Source: Notolepis coatsorum
Taxonomy: Eukaryota; Chordata; Actinopteri; Aulopiformes; Paralepididae
DNA length: 64,000 nucleotides
Direction of reading: 5' to 3'
NCBI GenBank assembly: GCA_963971535.1
Contig: OZ020592.1
Coordinates: 57,603,028 to 57,667,027 of the forward strand
Below, in pieces: positions 32,201 to 40,990 of the stretch. The stretch's first letter is position 1, and every line of letters starts with the position of its first letter. The notes beneath the pieces are model-generated. The model saw only the letters and a program-made list of their open reading frames with translations. It made no database searches and was not told the DNA's origin. A program made the translations under genes and the position numbers.

Positions 32201-34967
32201 GCCTATGGATTTACTTTGTCCTACATAATGCACATCATAGCTACGGTGCGCATGACAGTTTGAGCTGCGGGATGAGGCATGCTTGTTTCTGACGGAGAAT
32301 GCGTCCCAGCTCGCTGCACACCTCCTATGCCGACTGGATAACAAGGCTAGCATATTTGTCTTGCATATTTGCTCAAATTAATGGACTTAATCTGTCACTA
32401 CAAGGTGAAAACACAACCATCCTGTCGTTCAATGATAAAATACAAGCGTTCACGAGAAACTCGAGCGCTGGAGTAGAAACGGGCGGATTTATGTTTCCAG
32501 AGCTTGATGAATTTATGGAGGAAAATTAACTGAGTGTGAACACAGTGAAGATGTCTATAACTCGCCTCCAAGCCCTTCTTGAACGGTTTAAAAAGTTTTT
32601 CCCCGATGAACTCAAGTGACTGAACCTTAAAAACAGTGTTTCAGTCCAAGTTCTGGATATCAATTGAGGGAGAATACGCACAGCTATCCGGCATTTGGAT
32701 CTACCTACCTATGCGAAAAAACATTCTCTGCACTGGCTTATATAAAAAATAATTACAGATCACGTCTGAATGTGGAGGATGATTTCCGAGTCGCTGTCTC
32801 CTAAATTAAACCCAGACTGGACTTGTTGTGCTCCAAGCATAGTGGCCATCCATCTCATTAGGTGAGTTGAACATTAGCCTTCTAAATGAAATGCGCTTAT
32901 GTATTAATTTTATGGTTGTTTGATTATTGTGTTATTTTGTGTAGTTATTGTGCATGTTAAAAGCCTCCAATGCTTATTAGTGCGTGTGCGTGTGAACGTT
33001 TGCATGTTTCAACCACCTCCTATAATAGTGGGGGTCGTGACTCTCTGATACCGTTATTTCGGGGGTCGCGGCCTGAAAACGTTGGGAACCCCTGATCTAC
33101 ACATACATGTATTTATATATTACATGATACCTAAGCGCATACAGTACATACTGTATATCCTCATAAATATCTATTAATTCGTATCAATTAGATACTCTTT
33201 GGGCTTGTTTTTATCTACTTATTCTGAAAGAGTTGAAATAATTATTTTCGCTAGTAAGATCTCATTCGATGATTCATTCCATTAAGCCTACTGCCAGCAA
33301 TATAATCTGATTGATTGGGGGAATGCGGCACTTAAAATTAGCCTATACATTTTCCCAACACTTACGCATTTAACTTGTCTGTGATATTTTCCCGTTCTAA
33401 AATCATGGTTTCGGTGACCATGACGCTTCCCCCTTTTGAAGTAGGACAGGCAAGCGCAATTATTCTGATTACTGAAGTCTGGTTCGAATTAACAAGATTG
33501 TTTGAGCGCGAATCAGCCTTTGAGAAACCGAGATAGCCTGACATCAATCATTGGGTTAATTTAAGCTGGCTAATAGGACATTTGATCGGCTTAGTTGAAC
33601 CACGTACGTCATATGAGGAACGTGGCCCAGGTCGTAAAACTATATATGCGCATCAAGAACTGAATCCCACCCTACCCCCACTTCTGCACTTGATTTTGCA
33701 CTGCTGTCAATGTTTACAATGCTATTTGCAGCTCCATTACATTATTCTACCTCATTTAACGCAAGTCTGCAAATATGATATTTGTGTGTTCCTTTTATTT
33801 ATATCCACATATCTTTAGCCCTGCTGTGTTTTTATCTGTATTTATCTGATGTTATGCATGTCCCCCCTTTTGCAGTGTTGGTGAAGCCGCAGCCCTCCTT
33901 TCGTTTTCATATGTGCCAGCGCATTGTGTTAATGACAAATAAAAGTGAATTGATTCATCGAGTTTCAATATCAATGAAAATAATCGAGAAAAAACTATTA
34001 TTGGTATTTCAGCTTGTATTGAGAGGGAGGAGGGAGCCACGGTTCATCCAGTTACTTTGAAACATTTTTGGGAACTTGTAGATGACAGAAAGGCAGCCTT
34101 TGGTCGAGAAGAAAGGTAAAACTAATTCAGTCGTCGTCATATGATGTTCTCAAATCCATGATTAATCATCTTTAATAATTGTGATTTCAATATCAATTAA
34201 CATAATCGCGATTATGATTTTTGCCAAAATCAAGCAACCCTAATCTGCCATCGGCACTGTTAGTACAAGAGTTTGAGTATGAGACTACTTTGACTGCAAA
34301 TAAATTTAATTGGCTGGTGATATTCTGTATCCACTGTGATATTCTGTATCCACTGTGATATTCTGTATCCGCTGTGATATTCTGGTGATATTCTGTATCC
34401 ATGGTGGCCACACATTTATATGCTTTATGATCAACACTCACAGATGACTGCTAGGATGAGGGAAACAAAGGCTCCAATCAGGTGGAAGACGTCTGGTCTG
34501 AAGTATCTCACCATCCTCATTAACAGTGCCCTGGTATCCAGCTTCTTCTTGCCCTCCTTCGTCCCTCCAACATCGGGGAAGACCGCTTCAAACGCCCCAC
34601 AGGCCACTGTAGAGAACACCAGGGCCAAGAGCACCATGGCAGGATCGGGGAACGGTCCTCGGTCACTGGGGGGGGGTCTCTGCTCCGTGATGAGCGCTCG
34701 TCCACTCTCAAACGCGGGGAGCAGGGTGCAGAGAAGCACCACCCACCTGTGGTGCACAGGCTGGGGCTTCCCGTCAGTCAATATAAAAGTGAGTGAGTGG
34801 AGAAACACCCATCTCACTGCCCCAATGACCCACACACCTGCTAGTCCTCCACAACTGGTGCATTCAAACAGCCCAAGGAATATGTACAGCGCCAACCACA
34901 ACACTGTATCACAGAGAATGAGAATGCCACATGTTTTCATTCCCGGCATTGTCCTCAGGTAGACCAT
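20111..34967 (-). CDS. tap2: TAP2, antigen peptide transporter 2 (exons 1-9, 3' end outside window)
   Basis: ABC half-transporter of the endoplasmic reticulum that, with TAP1, pumps proteasome-derived peptides to MHC class I. Nine exons with GT-AG borders join without a frame break into 614 codons. Exon sizes 115, 131, 206, 198, 129, 189 and 174 bp (exons 2-8) equal those I recall for human TAP2; exon 9 is 175 bp instead of 160. The N-terminal multi-span region is in exon 1 (residues 1-175). Exons 2-6 form the transmembrane core with the intracellular-loop segment TFAGITTVRSFKGEE. The nucleotide-binding domain starts in exon 7; Walker A is GPSGGGKSS (residues about 514-522), and the Q-loop is LVSQDPVLF (Gln about 562). 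The signature motif, Walker B and H-loop, which belong to exons 10-11, are absent from the window. The start at 34967 is the first ATG; ATGs at codons 7 and 10 are alternatives. TAP1 and ABCB9 are less likely because exon 1 is short and the sequence fits TAP2. Confidence 0.93.
20286..20829. other. TAP2 intron 8, left part: repeat remnants only
   Basis: A/T-rich sequence with the MITE-like start TAGGGGTGGTAATCACCAG at about 20,431. No second end was found. Nothing coding is seen. Confidence 0.4.
20830..21225 (-). mobile_element. tRNA-derived SINE, copy A
   Basis: In the plus strand it starts with a poly-T, TTTATCCACTTTTTCTCC, and ends in an Arg-tRNA-like B box on the minus strand (GATCGAATCCGGC). 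It belongs to the same family as 28,679-29,163 and 47,617-48,060, judged by shared segments such as ATCTTTTCACC and AGGAGTCGCTGT. Confidence 0.75.
21417..21590 (-). CDS. tap2: tap2 exon 8 (Walker A)
   Basis: 174 bp, acceptor GCACCAG, donor AAAAG/GTAGAG. Walker A is GPSGGGKSS (about 21,519-21,545), with the nucleotide-binding Lys and Ser present, then LLKRLYEPQEGQILLDGRPL. Confidence 0.95.
21633..21880. mobile_element. MITE with about 38-bp terminal inverted repeats
   Basis: TATCGCTGCTGGCGGAACAA at the left is mirrored by GTCCCGCCAGCAGCGATATA at the right, and the inner ends CCTAACTCCA / GGAGTTATGAGG also pair. The flanks are TA-rich. No ORF is present. The superfamily is not resolved. Confidence 0.8.
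22092..22280 (-). CDS. tap2: tap2 exon 7
   Basis: 189 bp, acceptor CCCCTCAG, donor GAAG/GTTAGT. It encodes the linker to the nucleotide-binding domain (VIANVFNFLDRKP) and its first strand, including VTFDNVTFSYPSTPD with the aromatic A-loop Tyr. Confidence 0.94.
22362..22757. mobile_element. hAT MITE, imperfect 8-bp TSD
   Basis: Ends AAGGGTTGTGCGATTAATC and GAGCAGCCCTA form diverged inverted repeats. GTATCAAA (22354-22361) and GTATCAGA (22758-22765) are a 7/8 target duplication. It lies in intron 6. Confidence 0.75.
23170..23863. mobile_element. hAT MITE, 8-bp TSD TTCTACAG
   Basis: CAGGGCTATT and AATAGCCCTG are perfect inverted ends, and TTCTACAG flanks the unit at 23162-23169 and 23864-23871. 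It is 694 bp in intron 6. It interrupts an older repeat whose halves read AAAACTTTATTGTCATTCTACAG and GATACAACGAAATTAGG. Confidence 0.92.
24270..24398 (-). CDS. tap2: tap2 exon 6
   Basis: 129 bp, phase 0, acceptor CATGTAG, donor GAAG/GTGAGAC. It encodes VVSLGVKVAMLYQGRSLL and the last core helix (IGSFLTFVLYQ). Confidence 0.93.
24540..24760. repeat. Interspersed fish-type repeat in intron 5
   Basis: Contains ACGCCAACATTATGGGAAAT and CTAGCCTAGCTTAGCAC, segments I recognise from a repeat common in teleosts. Boundaries and family are not established. Confidence 0.45.
24889..25086 (-). CDS. tap2: tap2 exon 5
   Basis: 198 bp, phase 0 at both ends, acceptor ACAG, donor GGAGG/GTGAGA. It encodes the long cytosolic loop with KAKELATQTFAGITTVRSFK and ends in the membrane segment AVYLLIRRV. 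Confidence 0.94.
25600..26790. repeat. 32-bp minisatellite built from the tap2 exon-4 splice donor
   Basis: Repeat unit (plus strand) CTGGCTGTAGGTGGTGTATT followed by TGGTCTATGTAC, with 37-bp variants containing ACAGTAC. On the tap2 strand each unit is the last 20 bases of exon 4 ending in CAG, then a GTACATAGAC donor. The true exon end is at 26,761; about 9 copies lie beside it and about 7-8 more at 25,600-25,857. The two blocks are separated by a LINE 3' end. Confidence 0.9.
25858..26453 (-). mobile_element. 5'-truncated LINE copy (3' end only)
   Basis: Reverse orientation. It opens on the plus strand with (TTGA)n and AAAACTTTATTAACAGATTG, and continues into the G/C-rich 3' UTR shared with the longer copy at 35,515-36,717. 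It interrupts the splice-donor minisatellite. Confidence 0.85.
26761..26966 (-). CDS. tap2: tap2 exon 4
   Basis: 206 bp, acceptor CACAG, donor AGCCAG/GTACAT. It encodes NLSARLHSDVDRM and two membrane helices (MLYLMLGLSWELTLLTCIEM). Its last 20 bases and the donor are the unit of the minisatellite that follows. Confidence 0.93.
27259..27389 (-). CDS. tap2: tap2 exon 3
   Basis: 131 bp, acceptor CCTCTCCAG and donor CCTG/GTGAG. It encodes CSGLRGSLFRWTLSRLNKRL and the start of a cytosolic helix (LLKQDVHFFNENKPG), typical of the TAP family. Confidence 0.93.
27797..29340 (+). pseudogene. Jockey-like LINE reverse transcriptase C-terminal half
   Basis: Shows NGLPQGSVLAPLLFN of the reverse transcriptase, then a break. 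Next come IRKLTGTTWGANPQ, CYSAAEY and ILAGIAPPEIRRNA in another frame, and finally CDCGTETQTMQHHLICPLL, a Cys-rich terminus, ending in a stop at 29,338-29,340. This matches the C-terminal part of jockey-like proteins often annotated in fish. Several frame changes and an internal SINE show it is inactive. Confidence 0.8.
28679..29163 (-). mobile_element. tRNA-derived SINE, copy B, TSD GCCAAATGGGGA
   Basis: Inserted in the LINE fragment. GCCAAATGGGGA occurs at 28,667-28,678 and 29,164-29,175. Poly-T is at the left, and a tRNA-like head with the B box lies at the right (minus strand). Confidence 0.88.
29456..30510. other. Intron 2: unassigned sequence
   Basis: No gene is seen. TTGTCATTTAGCTGACACTT near 29,885 resembles a common fish interspersed repeat. 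Two near copies of CTGTCATGAGCAGG...GGCTTGCCTTAAAATGTGCAT lie at about 30,260-30,320 and 30,335-30,402, a local tandem duplication. Confidence 0.4.
30510..30835 (+). mobile_element. L2-like LINE 3' end
   Basis: Ends GAAAGGTGCTATACAAATAAA followed by (ATT)n, the canonical L2-type 3' terminus. It is 5'-truncated. The segment TGGCCTGTTGGGATGTTAGA recurs inverted near 56,560. Confidence 0.75.
31160..31387 (+). mobile_element. tRNA-derived SINE, other family
   Basis: Begins GGGGTGCTCCAGTAGCAC, has a B box GAGTTCGATTCCCGG at about 31,250, and ends in an A-rich tail after AATAAAGTT. It lies in intron 2, antisense to tap2. Confidence 0.7.
31563..31677 (-). CDS. tap2: tap2 exon 2
   Basis: 115 bp, acceptor TTCACAG and donor GGAAG/GTAACC. 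It begins in TFIPFYQGKVIDML, the conserved loop after the first core helix. The codon spanning exons 1-2 gives Cys where human TAP2 has Gly. Confidence 0.92.
31785..32280. other. Intron 1: MITE-like remnants
   Basis: Contains CAGGGCCCCGTTCCTCGTA and two GTTAGCTGGATAA motifs, resembling decayed PIF/Harbinger-type elements of fish. The second terminus was not located. Confidence 0.35.
32285..33100 (+). pseudogene. hAT transposase fragment (ZBED5/GTF2IRD2-like), degenerate
   Basis: Fragments LAYLSCIFAQINGLNLSLQG (32,335-32,400) and, after frame breaks, SRLNVEDDFRVAVS (about 32,760-32,805). The second is the C-terminal dimerisation region of hAT transposases of the ZBED5/GTF2IRD2 type. The end resembles GTTGGGAACCCCTG, a hAT-like terminus at about 33,080-33,094. 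It is multiply broken and lies in tap2 intron 1, antisense. Confidence 0.7.
33100..33930. other. Intron 1: no gene recognised
   Basis: A/T-rich sequence without a convincing ORF, repeat border or splice-supported exon. Confidence 0.4.
33930..34245. repeat. Decayed hAT MITE copy
   Basis: Shares GAGAGGGAGGAGGGAGCCACG and AGAAAGGCAGCCTTTGGTC with the MITE at 22,362-22,757 and ends in CAAGCAACCCTAA. The left end is ragged. Confidence 0.65.
34442..34967 (-). CDS. tap2: tap2 exon 1 (first coding exon)
   Basis: Encodes residues 1-175 plus one base. It is rich in hydrophobic helices (ILILCDTVLWLALYIFLG, WVVLLCTLLPAF, MVLLALVFSTVACGAF, FHLIGAFVSLILAVIC), the extra N-terminal membrane segments that bind tapasin in TAP proteins. 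The donor is ATCT/GTGAGT. An acceptor-like CACACCTCCAG lies 1 nt before the ATG, so a 5' untranslated exon may be spliced here. Confidence 0.92.
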
Positions 34968-35514
34968 ACTGGAGGTGTGAGTTTGATCCTAGAACCAAGC
35001 AAATATGTTATTATTATTTTTTAACATTAGTTCCACCATAAATCTTCAATAGACTTGGAGACATTTTATATAAGTTAGGATACAAATTTAATTGATTGAT
35101 TGTCTAGTCTACAGACTTGTAAAAGAGACTTGGTAAAGAATGTCACCAGTTTTAAGAATCCACGTGGGACAACTCAGTCTGTATGTGAACCAGTACTACT
35201 CTCATAATGCAATACATCAGATAGAGAACCCTCCAATCTGTGATGTAAAATCTGGGGCTGCTCCATACACAAATAATGTTTGTGTGAGCTCTTATTCCCA
35301 AATGAGGTTTATTTCTTATTAATTCTAGTTCAGACCTTCTAGCAATGTTAGAATAAACACATTTTGGTGTAACCATTTGATGGCATCAGAAAGTCAGAAC
35401 CCCATTGTCTATGGAGGATTATCTCGGATTTCTATTTTAGGAGAGAGTGGTGCACATTTACAAATACTGACTGAACGTCAAAAAGAATGTGCATTATGCT
35501 GCATTCGTTTATGA
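34968..35514. other. Upstream of the tap2 ATG: candidate 5' intron
   Basis: No coding sequence seen. On the tap2 strand the region immediately before the ATG ends CACACCTCCAG/T, which would serve as a splice acceptor for a 5' untranslated exon. Confidence 0.4.
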
Positions 35515-36717
35515 TCGGAGGTGGGAAGTTGGAAGAGAGAAAGGCGTCGTCTCAGACCTACTTGTAGCATAACTCTTCGGTTCAAATAACAAACTCAGCA
35601 AGGCCGACGGCTTCTCAGTTACAGTGGGTGACAATATTGTCACAAGGAAAGATGAAATTACATACCTAGGTTCCATCCTAGAGGCAAATCTTTCCTGTGA
35701 CAAAATGGCATCCAATGTAATAAAAAAATCAACCAACGAACTAGATTCTTGTACCGGATTTCCTCTCTGGTAAACAAGAATACCCTGAAGACTCTGGCAG
35801 GAGCACTCATTCAAGGGTACTACGACTATGCGTGCACCTCATGGTACCAAAGCACCTCAAAGGCGCTAAAAACAAAATTACAAACATCACAAAACAAACT
35901 GGTCAGACTACTGCTTGACCTTACTCCTAGAACCCACCTCACCCCTGCCCACTTTGACAACCTAGGATGGCTTAGAGTAGACGACAGAGTACAGCAACTT
36001 GCAATGGGCCTGGTCTACAAGATACACTTCACGACTAAGGTACCCATGTACATGTCAAAATACTTCCAAAAGGTCAGTGAATAACACGACCACAACACCA
36101 GAGGGAGCTCCACAAATCATGTTAAACCCAGATTCGGCTCAAACAAGGGACAAAACACGTTTCGCAATTATGCCACATCAATGTGGAACGCCCTACCCAC
36201 AGCTGTAAAGGAATGTGAATCACTACCCACTTTTAAAACCACTTTCAAGGAGCACCTACGGGAGACTGCAATTCAAAACTGGCCCCTGTAAATGTCCTAA
36301 CCCAACCCCCTCCAATGTACAGTAAATGTCCTAACCCAGTAATGCACGAGACCCTTCTTGGGGACCAATAAGGTTTTGTTAATATTCCAATGTACAGTCG
36401 TCGTCGTCGTCCCCCCCCCCCCCCCACCGCCAATGTAAAAAAAAATCGTCAAATGTATATACTCTTTTTTTTCCCACTCTTTTGGTATCACAAACAGTAC
36501 TGTATTTGTAAATCTGGTATGTCATAAATGTATAGATGTAGCAGTACTGTCTATCTGTATGTCATGTTGTTATGATGAATTGAAAATGGGGGACCCTGAT
36601 GTAAACAAGACGAAAGTATTTCTCTGGTCTGCATCCCCTTAACAATTGTGTGTATTGAGCTGTACTGTATTGTACCCATTCTGCAATCTGTTAATAAAAT
36701 GTTCAATCAATCAATTG
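35515..36717 (+). mobile_element. 5'-truncated LINE with (TCAA)n 3' tail
   Basis: Encodes the C-terminal part of a non-LTR reverse transcriptase: TYLGSILEANLSC, then CTSWYQSTSKALKTKL and DRVQQLAMGLVYKI. It is broken by a frame change at about 36,080, then NALPTAVKECESLP. The 3' UTR is repeat-rich and ends CTGCAATCTGTTAATAAAAT followed by TCAATCAATCAA. It is the longest copy in the window of the LINE whose short 3' ends recur from 25.8 to 60.9 kb. Confidence 0.85.
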
Positions 36718-36891
36718 TAGCATTATTACGGTCAACAAAAAGTACCGTAAAGACACAAAAAGTTAAGGTTACATTTGGGCTACAACTTTAGACATACAAC
36801 CCATAGTGCGCCTACACCTCAATTAATCTGTATGACAATTCAAAAAATAGCTTAAAGAACAAACAGAACGAAGCATGTTTTAGCTACATAC

Positions 36892-37053
36892 CATCAACTT
36901 GAACAGAGTAGTTTGCTTTTACTTTCGCTTTCAAGTGGAATTGGCATGGTCTACCCATTTCGAATATATCTATTTCGAATCGCCACGGGTTGCTTGGGCA
37001 GCCAGTTTCATTTTCACTGCTATGTTATGGACAGTTCATATTAGCCGGAAGTT
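36892..37053 (-). promoter_or_regulatory. tap2: Candidate interferon-responsive tap2 promoter
   Basis: Non-repetitive sequence between the LINE and the repeat block. It holds AGTTTCATTTTCACT (37,004-37,018), a full match to the ISRE consensus, and TTTCGCTTTC (36,923-36,932), a second GAAANNGAAA-type site. It also has CCGGAAGT (about 37,035), an ETS-type site, CAAGCAAC (about 36,990), like an RFX half-site, and a CCAAT box on the tap2 strand (about 36,942). A donor-like GATG/GTATGT ends at 36,892 on the tap2 strand. TAP genes are known to be interferon-inducible. Assignment to tap2 is by position and strand only. Confidence 0.5.
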
Positions 37054-37062
37054 GAAACAGCC

Positions 37063-37282
37063 AGGCTCCGAGATGCAACCAGCTGCAGAACCACAGCACC
37101 AGCAGGCTGGGGTCCCGCAGGCTGAGGTCCCACACGCTTCCATTGGCTGATTTGGGTCACGTGACCGTCCCACCCAATGGCTGAATTGGAGTGTTGCACT
37201 GCGGGCATTGGCTGATTTGGGTCACGTTGCACTGCGGGATTGATTGATTGAAAACTTTATTAACAGATTGCAGAATGGGTAC
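37063..37282 (-). repeat. Outer inverted-repeat arm, left
   Basis: CTGCAGAACCACAGCACCAG through CACTGCGGGATTGATTG and a LINE tail. It is the reverse complement, with few changes, of 41,343-41,575. It includes repeated ATTGGCTGATTTGGGTCACG. Confidence 0.88.
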
Positions 37283-37299
37283 ATGTGACCGCCACAGGC

Positions 37300-37445
37300 A
37301 ATAGGGTCCAGCTGCAGCCTCGGAGATTGTTCCAGATTGGGCAACTTCCGCCCGCTCCCACGGCATTTCTCCCGGGACAGGACAATGTGCGCTGATTGGC
37401 GGAAAGTACTGGAAGTATCTCGAAGTACGTCTGACGTTGAACGTC
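37300..37445 (-). repeat. Inner inverted-repeat arm, left
   Basis: Runs from GTCCAGCTGCAGCCTCGGAG to a stretch with CTGACGTTGAACGTC. The reverse complement is at 38,690-38,855. Confidence 0.88.
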
Positions 37446-37629
37446 AAAATCAAAAGCAAGTACGTCTGCGCTGACGAGAGGGGGGGGGGGGGGGGCTTGT
37501 ATTGATCAGGTTAGTAGATATTGTACCGATCAGGTATTACAGATCATATCCGCATGAAATAAACTAAAATGTTAAAACCCATTTAGACTGTTTCTCATTC
37601 CTGTACTGTTGTTTATACTCTGCTCCTGT

Positions 37630-37955
37630 GTTGTAACCCAACCCCCTCCAATGTACAGTAAATGACCAAGTATGGTTTTGTCAATATTCCAATGTACAGT
37701 TTTGCTTGTACAGTTGTACAGTGTCCCCCACCCACCCACCCTACCCAACCCCCCCCCCCCCCCCCCCCCCCCCAACCACCTCCAATGTACAGTCGTCGTC
37801 CCCCCCCACCTACCCAACCTCCTACAATGTACAGTTTCTATGTCAAATGTATATACTCTCTTTTCTGGACTCAATACTACTTGTGTGTATTGAGCCGTAC
37901 TGTATTGTACCCATTCTGCAATCTGTTAATACAATTTTCATCCAATCAATCACTT
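37630..37955 (+). mobile_element. LINE 3' end copy
   Basis: CCCAACCCCCTCCAATGTAC through poly-C tracts to CATTCTGCAATCTGTTAATA and a TCCAATCAATC tail. It is the same family as 35,515-36,717, 5'-truncated. Confidence 0.85.
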
Positions 37956-38689
37956 GCGCGGTTCCTACATTGTATAGGAAATTAAATTAAGAAAATAAAC
38001 ATTTAAACAACTGTGTCTTTATTGTATTATTATCAACTGAAAATAAACAAACATGTCAAACAAAAAAAGGTTACAACTGACACTTATTCATATCAATAGT
38101 TAAGATGGACGTCCTACCTAGAATCAACTTCTTCTGACGGAGGTATGGCATTTCCAGATTTCTACCACTACTTTAAGGCGTACACTTTAAGACCACTAAC
38201 AACATGGTTTGATCCCCAAGCATTAGTATCCTGGAGAAATTTAGAAGAAAATATAGTAGCTCCACATAGGCTGAAGGGCATAGTATAGACCAAATTATCA
38301 ATTAAGCAATGCGAACGGATTTTTTTTTGTGTCTGTCCAGATGTGTTAAGAGTAAGACCCTGCTCCTAAACGTTGGCTTAAACACACCAGGCTTGCAGAA
38401 CGGGCAATGGTATGCTGTGCAGCAGTTGACACATCGTTCCAGCTGAGGAATGATTCCCCTCCTCTGAACTGTAATGTGTTGTCCTAACTAGAGTACATTA
38501 CAGTACAGTGCGGGAGGGGAGGGGAGGGGATATTTTGGTTAATTAAGAATTGTGATAATTAATCACCAACTAACCATGTAGCAACCAGTAGTAATCACCA
38601 ATAATCCCCTTAGAAACCACACAGGCTCTGCCACACCTAAACGTAATCTCACAAGTTGCAAAAACTAACTGCATCGGCTTTTGACGTTC
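37956..38689. other. Loop sequence between inner inverted arms: no gene
   Basis: A/T-rich sequence. A segment near 38,100-38,290 resembles the C-terminal part of an L1/Tx1-like reverse transcriptase in broken form, but I cannot fix a frame. GGGAGGGGAGGGGAGGGGA occurs near 38,511. Confidence 0.35.
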
Positions 38690-38855
38690 AATTAACGTTC
38701 GCTAACGTAGAGATACGTCAGACGTACTTCGAGATACTTCCGTACTTTCCGCCAATCAGTGCACATTGTCCTGTCCCGGGAGAAATGTCGTGGGAGCGGG
38801 CGGAAGTTGCCCAATCTGGAACAATCTCCGAGGCTGCAGCTGGACCCTACTCGCC
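38690..38855 (+). repeat. Inner inverted-repeat arm, right
   Basis: Mirror of 37,300-37,445; contains GGGAGCGGGCGGAAGTTGCC and TCCGAGGCTGCAGCTGGACC. Confidence 0.88.
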
Positions 38856-38864
38856 ACAGGCCCT

Positions 38865-38929
38865 GATTGATTGATTGAAAACTTTATTAACAGATTGCAG
38901 AATGGGTACAGTGACCGTGACAGGCCCGA

Positions 38930-38967
<38 letters not shown>

Positions 38968-39130
38968 AACTTTATTAACAGATTGCAGAATGGGTACAGT
39001 GACGTCACAGGCCCGGATTGATTGATTGATTGATTGATTGAAAACTTTATTAACAGATTGCAGAATGGGTAGCGACGTCACATGCCCGGATTGATTGAAA
39101 ACTTTATTAACAGATTGCAGAATGGGTATA
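38865..39130 (-). repeat. Tandem array of LINE 3' ends, reverse orientation
   Basis: Four copies of (ATTG)n-AAAACTTTATTAACAGATTG-CAGAATGGGT separated by short GACGTCACAGGCCCG-type spacers. Each copy is only about 45 bp of LINE 3' end. Confidence 0.9.
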
Positions 39131-39332
39131 GAGGTGTGAGAGGTCTGATAGGTGTGATAGGTGTGAGAGGTATGATAGGTGTGATAGGTGTGAGAGGTGT
39201 GAGAGGTGTGATAGGTGTGATAGGTGGGATCGGTGTGATAGGTGTGATAGGTGTGAGAGGTGGGATAGGTGTGAGAGGTGTGATAGGTGTGAGAGGTGTG
39301 ATAGGTGTGATAGGTGGGATCGGTGTGATAGG
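39125..39332. repeat. 10-bp minisatellite (GGTGTGATAG), left block
   Basis: Units GGTGTGATAG and GGTGTGAGAG, with GGTGGGATCG variants. It continues at 40,723-40,990 after the hAT. Confidence 0.93.
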
Positions 39333-40586
39333 TAGGGTGACCAGGTCAAAATGGTTCAGTCGCAGGACAGCAGCACTGCTTTTGCGGGACAATGCGGGAC
39401 ACGTAGGGGGGGGGGGGGGGGGGCAAAAAAAAAAAAAATATTTACATTTTTTTTTATTGCTAATTAAAATTAAATAAATGTATTTATTATTTAAATGCCT
39501 ATATATCATATTCGACGCAGACGGTAGGCTATATATAGCTCATTTTGTTATTAATCTTATTAAACTCACCTCCGGTTTTGGGGATATTCTATTGCGGATT
39601 CTATTGCCCCCTTCCCTCTGGACAGTGTCCCGGTGATACTCCCCGTGTATTCTGTTATTATAACAAACCGACCCTCTGATTGATTCAGTTCTCAATAATA
39701 GTCGGGCCAGACTTGCTGAACAACTATATGTGACGTCCCCCTCTCCTCCATGTGTGATGGTGAAGCTCCTGTCAGTGGCAGATCCTGCATTCTACCTTTT
39801 GGGGATCATCTGAAACGGTGTTCTGCGAAATTCTACTATACCTGCTGGCACGCATGGCGCACGCATTCGCATGACCCACAATCGTTCACACTACAATATC
39901 CTGCCACCTTATTGCTGACGAACGTCTTGTTGAGTCTTGTTGTTGATATATCTTAAACAATATCTTAAACATATGTTTTTCATTGCACCTTTTGAACTGT
40001 ATATGCATGTAAATATTTGCATGTAATTGGCTTTGCAGCCGAATGTATTTGTAGATGATAAAATGTCGGTACACCTGTTTGTTGGAATTCGGAGTGAACT
40101 ATAGGGTGACGTCACCCAGCTGTCCAAACATATAGGCGATTCGCGCTACGGCAGCAGTTCTCAGCAGAGTAGTAGAATTTCGCAGAACACCGGCTCGGAC
40201 AGGTGACAGGCAGCGCGACTCGATTGAGCTGCTCAGCAGCCTCGGCTGGAGATGCATCCTGCTGCAGGACCACAGCACCGATACTCTCAGGACCGTGACA
40301 CTTTGCGGACCCACACTCTCCACTCAGCCATTGGGTGGGACGGTCACGTGACCCAAATCAGCCAATGGGAGCGAGGGTCTGGAGAGTGTGGGTCCGCAAA
40401 GTGTCGCGGTCCTAAATGTGTCGGTGCTGTGGTCCTGCAGATGGATACTATTGCTCGGCTGCGCACTGCATTGGTTTGTGACGTCGCCCGATTTTTTTAT
40501 TTGAAATATAAGAGGGTATTGGAACGAGGCATTAAATTAACAACATTTAAAACATTTTTTTAATAATAATCTTTGAAAGATAAAAA

Positions 40587-40619
<33 letters not shown>

Positions 40620-40722
40620 TTTTTTTAATCTTTGAATTGCAGGACATTGCTTTGTTGTTGCGGGACGCGGGACAAACGGCCCAATATCAGGACTGTCCCG
40701 CGAGTCGCGGGTGGTCACCCTA
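39333..40722. mobile_element. hAT element in the 10-bp minisatellite, TSD GTGATAGG
   Basis: Ends TAGGGTGACCA and TGGTCACCCTA, with an 8-bp duplication GTGATAGG at 39,325-39,332 and 40,723-40,730. It is 1390 bp, has poly-G and poly-A tracts, and lacks a transposase ORF. Its interior carries partly inverted segments (GAAATTCTACTATACCTGC against CAGAGTAGTAGAATTTC). Confidence 0.9.
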
Positions 40723-40990
40723 GTGATAGGTGTGAGAGGTGTGAGAGGTGTGATAGGTGGGATCGGTGTGAGAGGTGTGATAGGTGTGAGAGGTGTGATA
40801 GGTGTGATAGGTGTGATAGGTGGGATCGGTGTGATAGGTGTGATAGGTGTGATAGGTGTGATAGGTGTGAGAGGTGTGATAGGTGTGAGAGGTGTGATAG
40901 GTGTGAGAGGTGTGATAGGTGTGATAGGTGGGATCGGTGTGAGAGGTGTGATAGGTGTGATAGGTGTGAGAGGTGTGATAGGTGTGATCA
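40723..40990. repeat. 10-bp minisatellite, right block
   Basis: Same units and same orientation as 39,125-39,332, so it is not part of the surrounding inverted symmetry. Confidence 0.93.

Noticed and set aside
36982..37000. A complete MHC S-X-Y promoter module
   Set aside because: Only an RFX-like half-site and a CCAAT box are visible, and their spacing is larger than in known S-X-Y modules.
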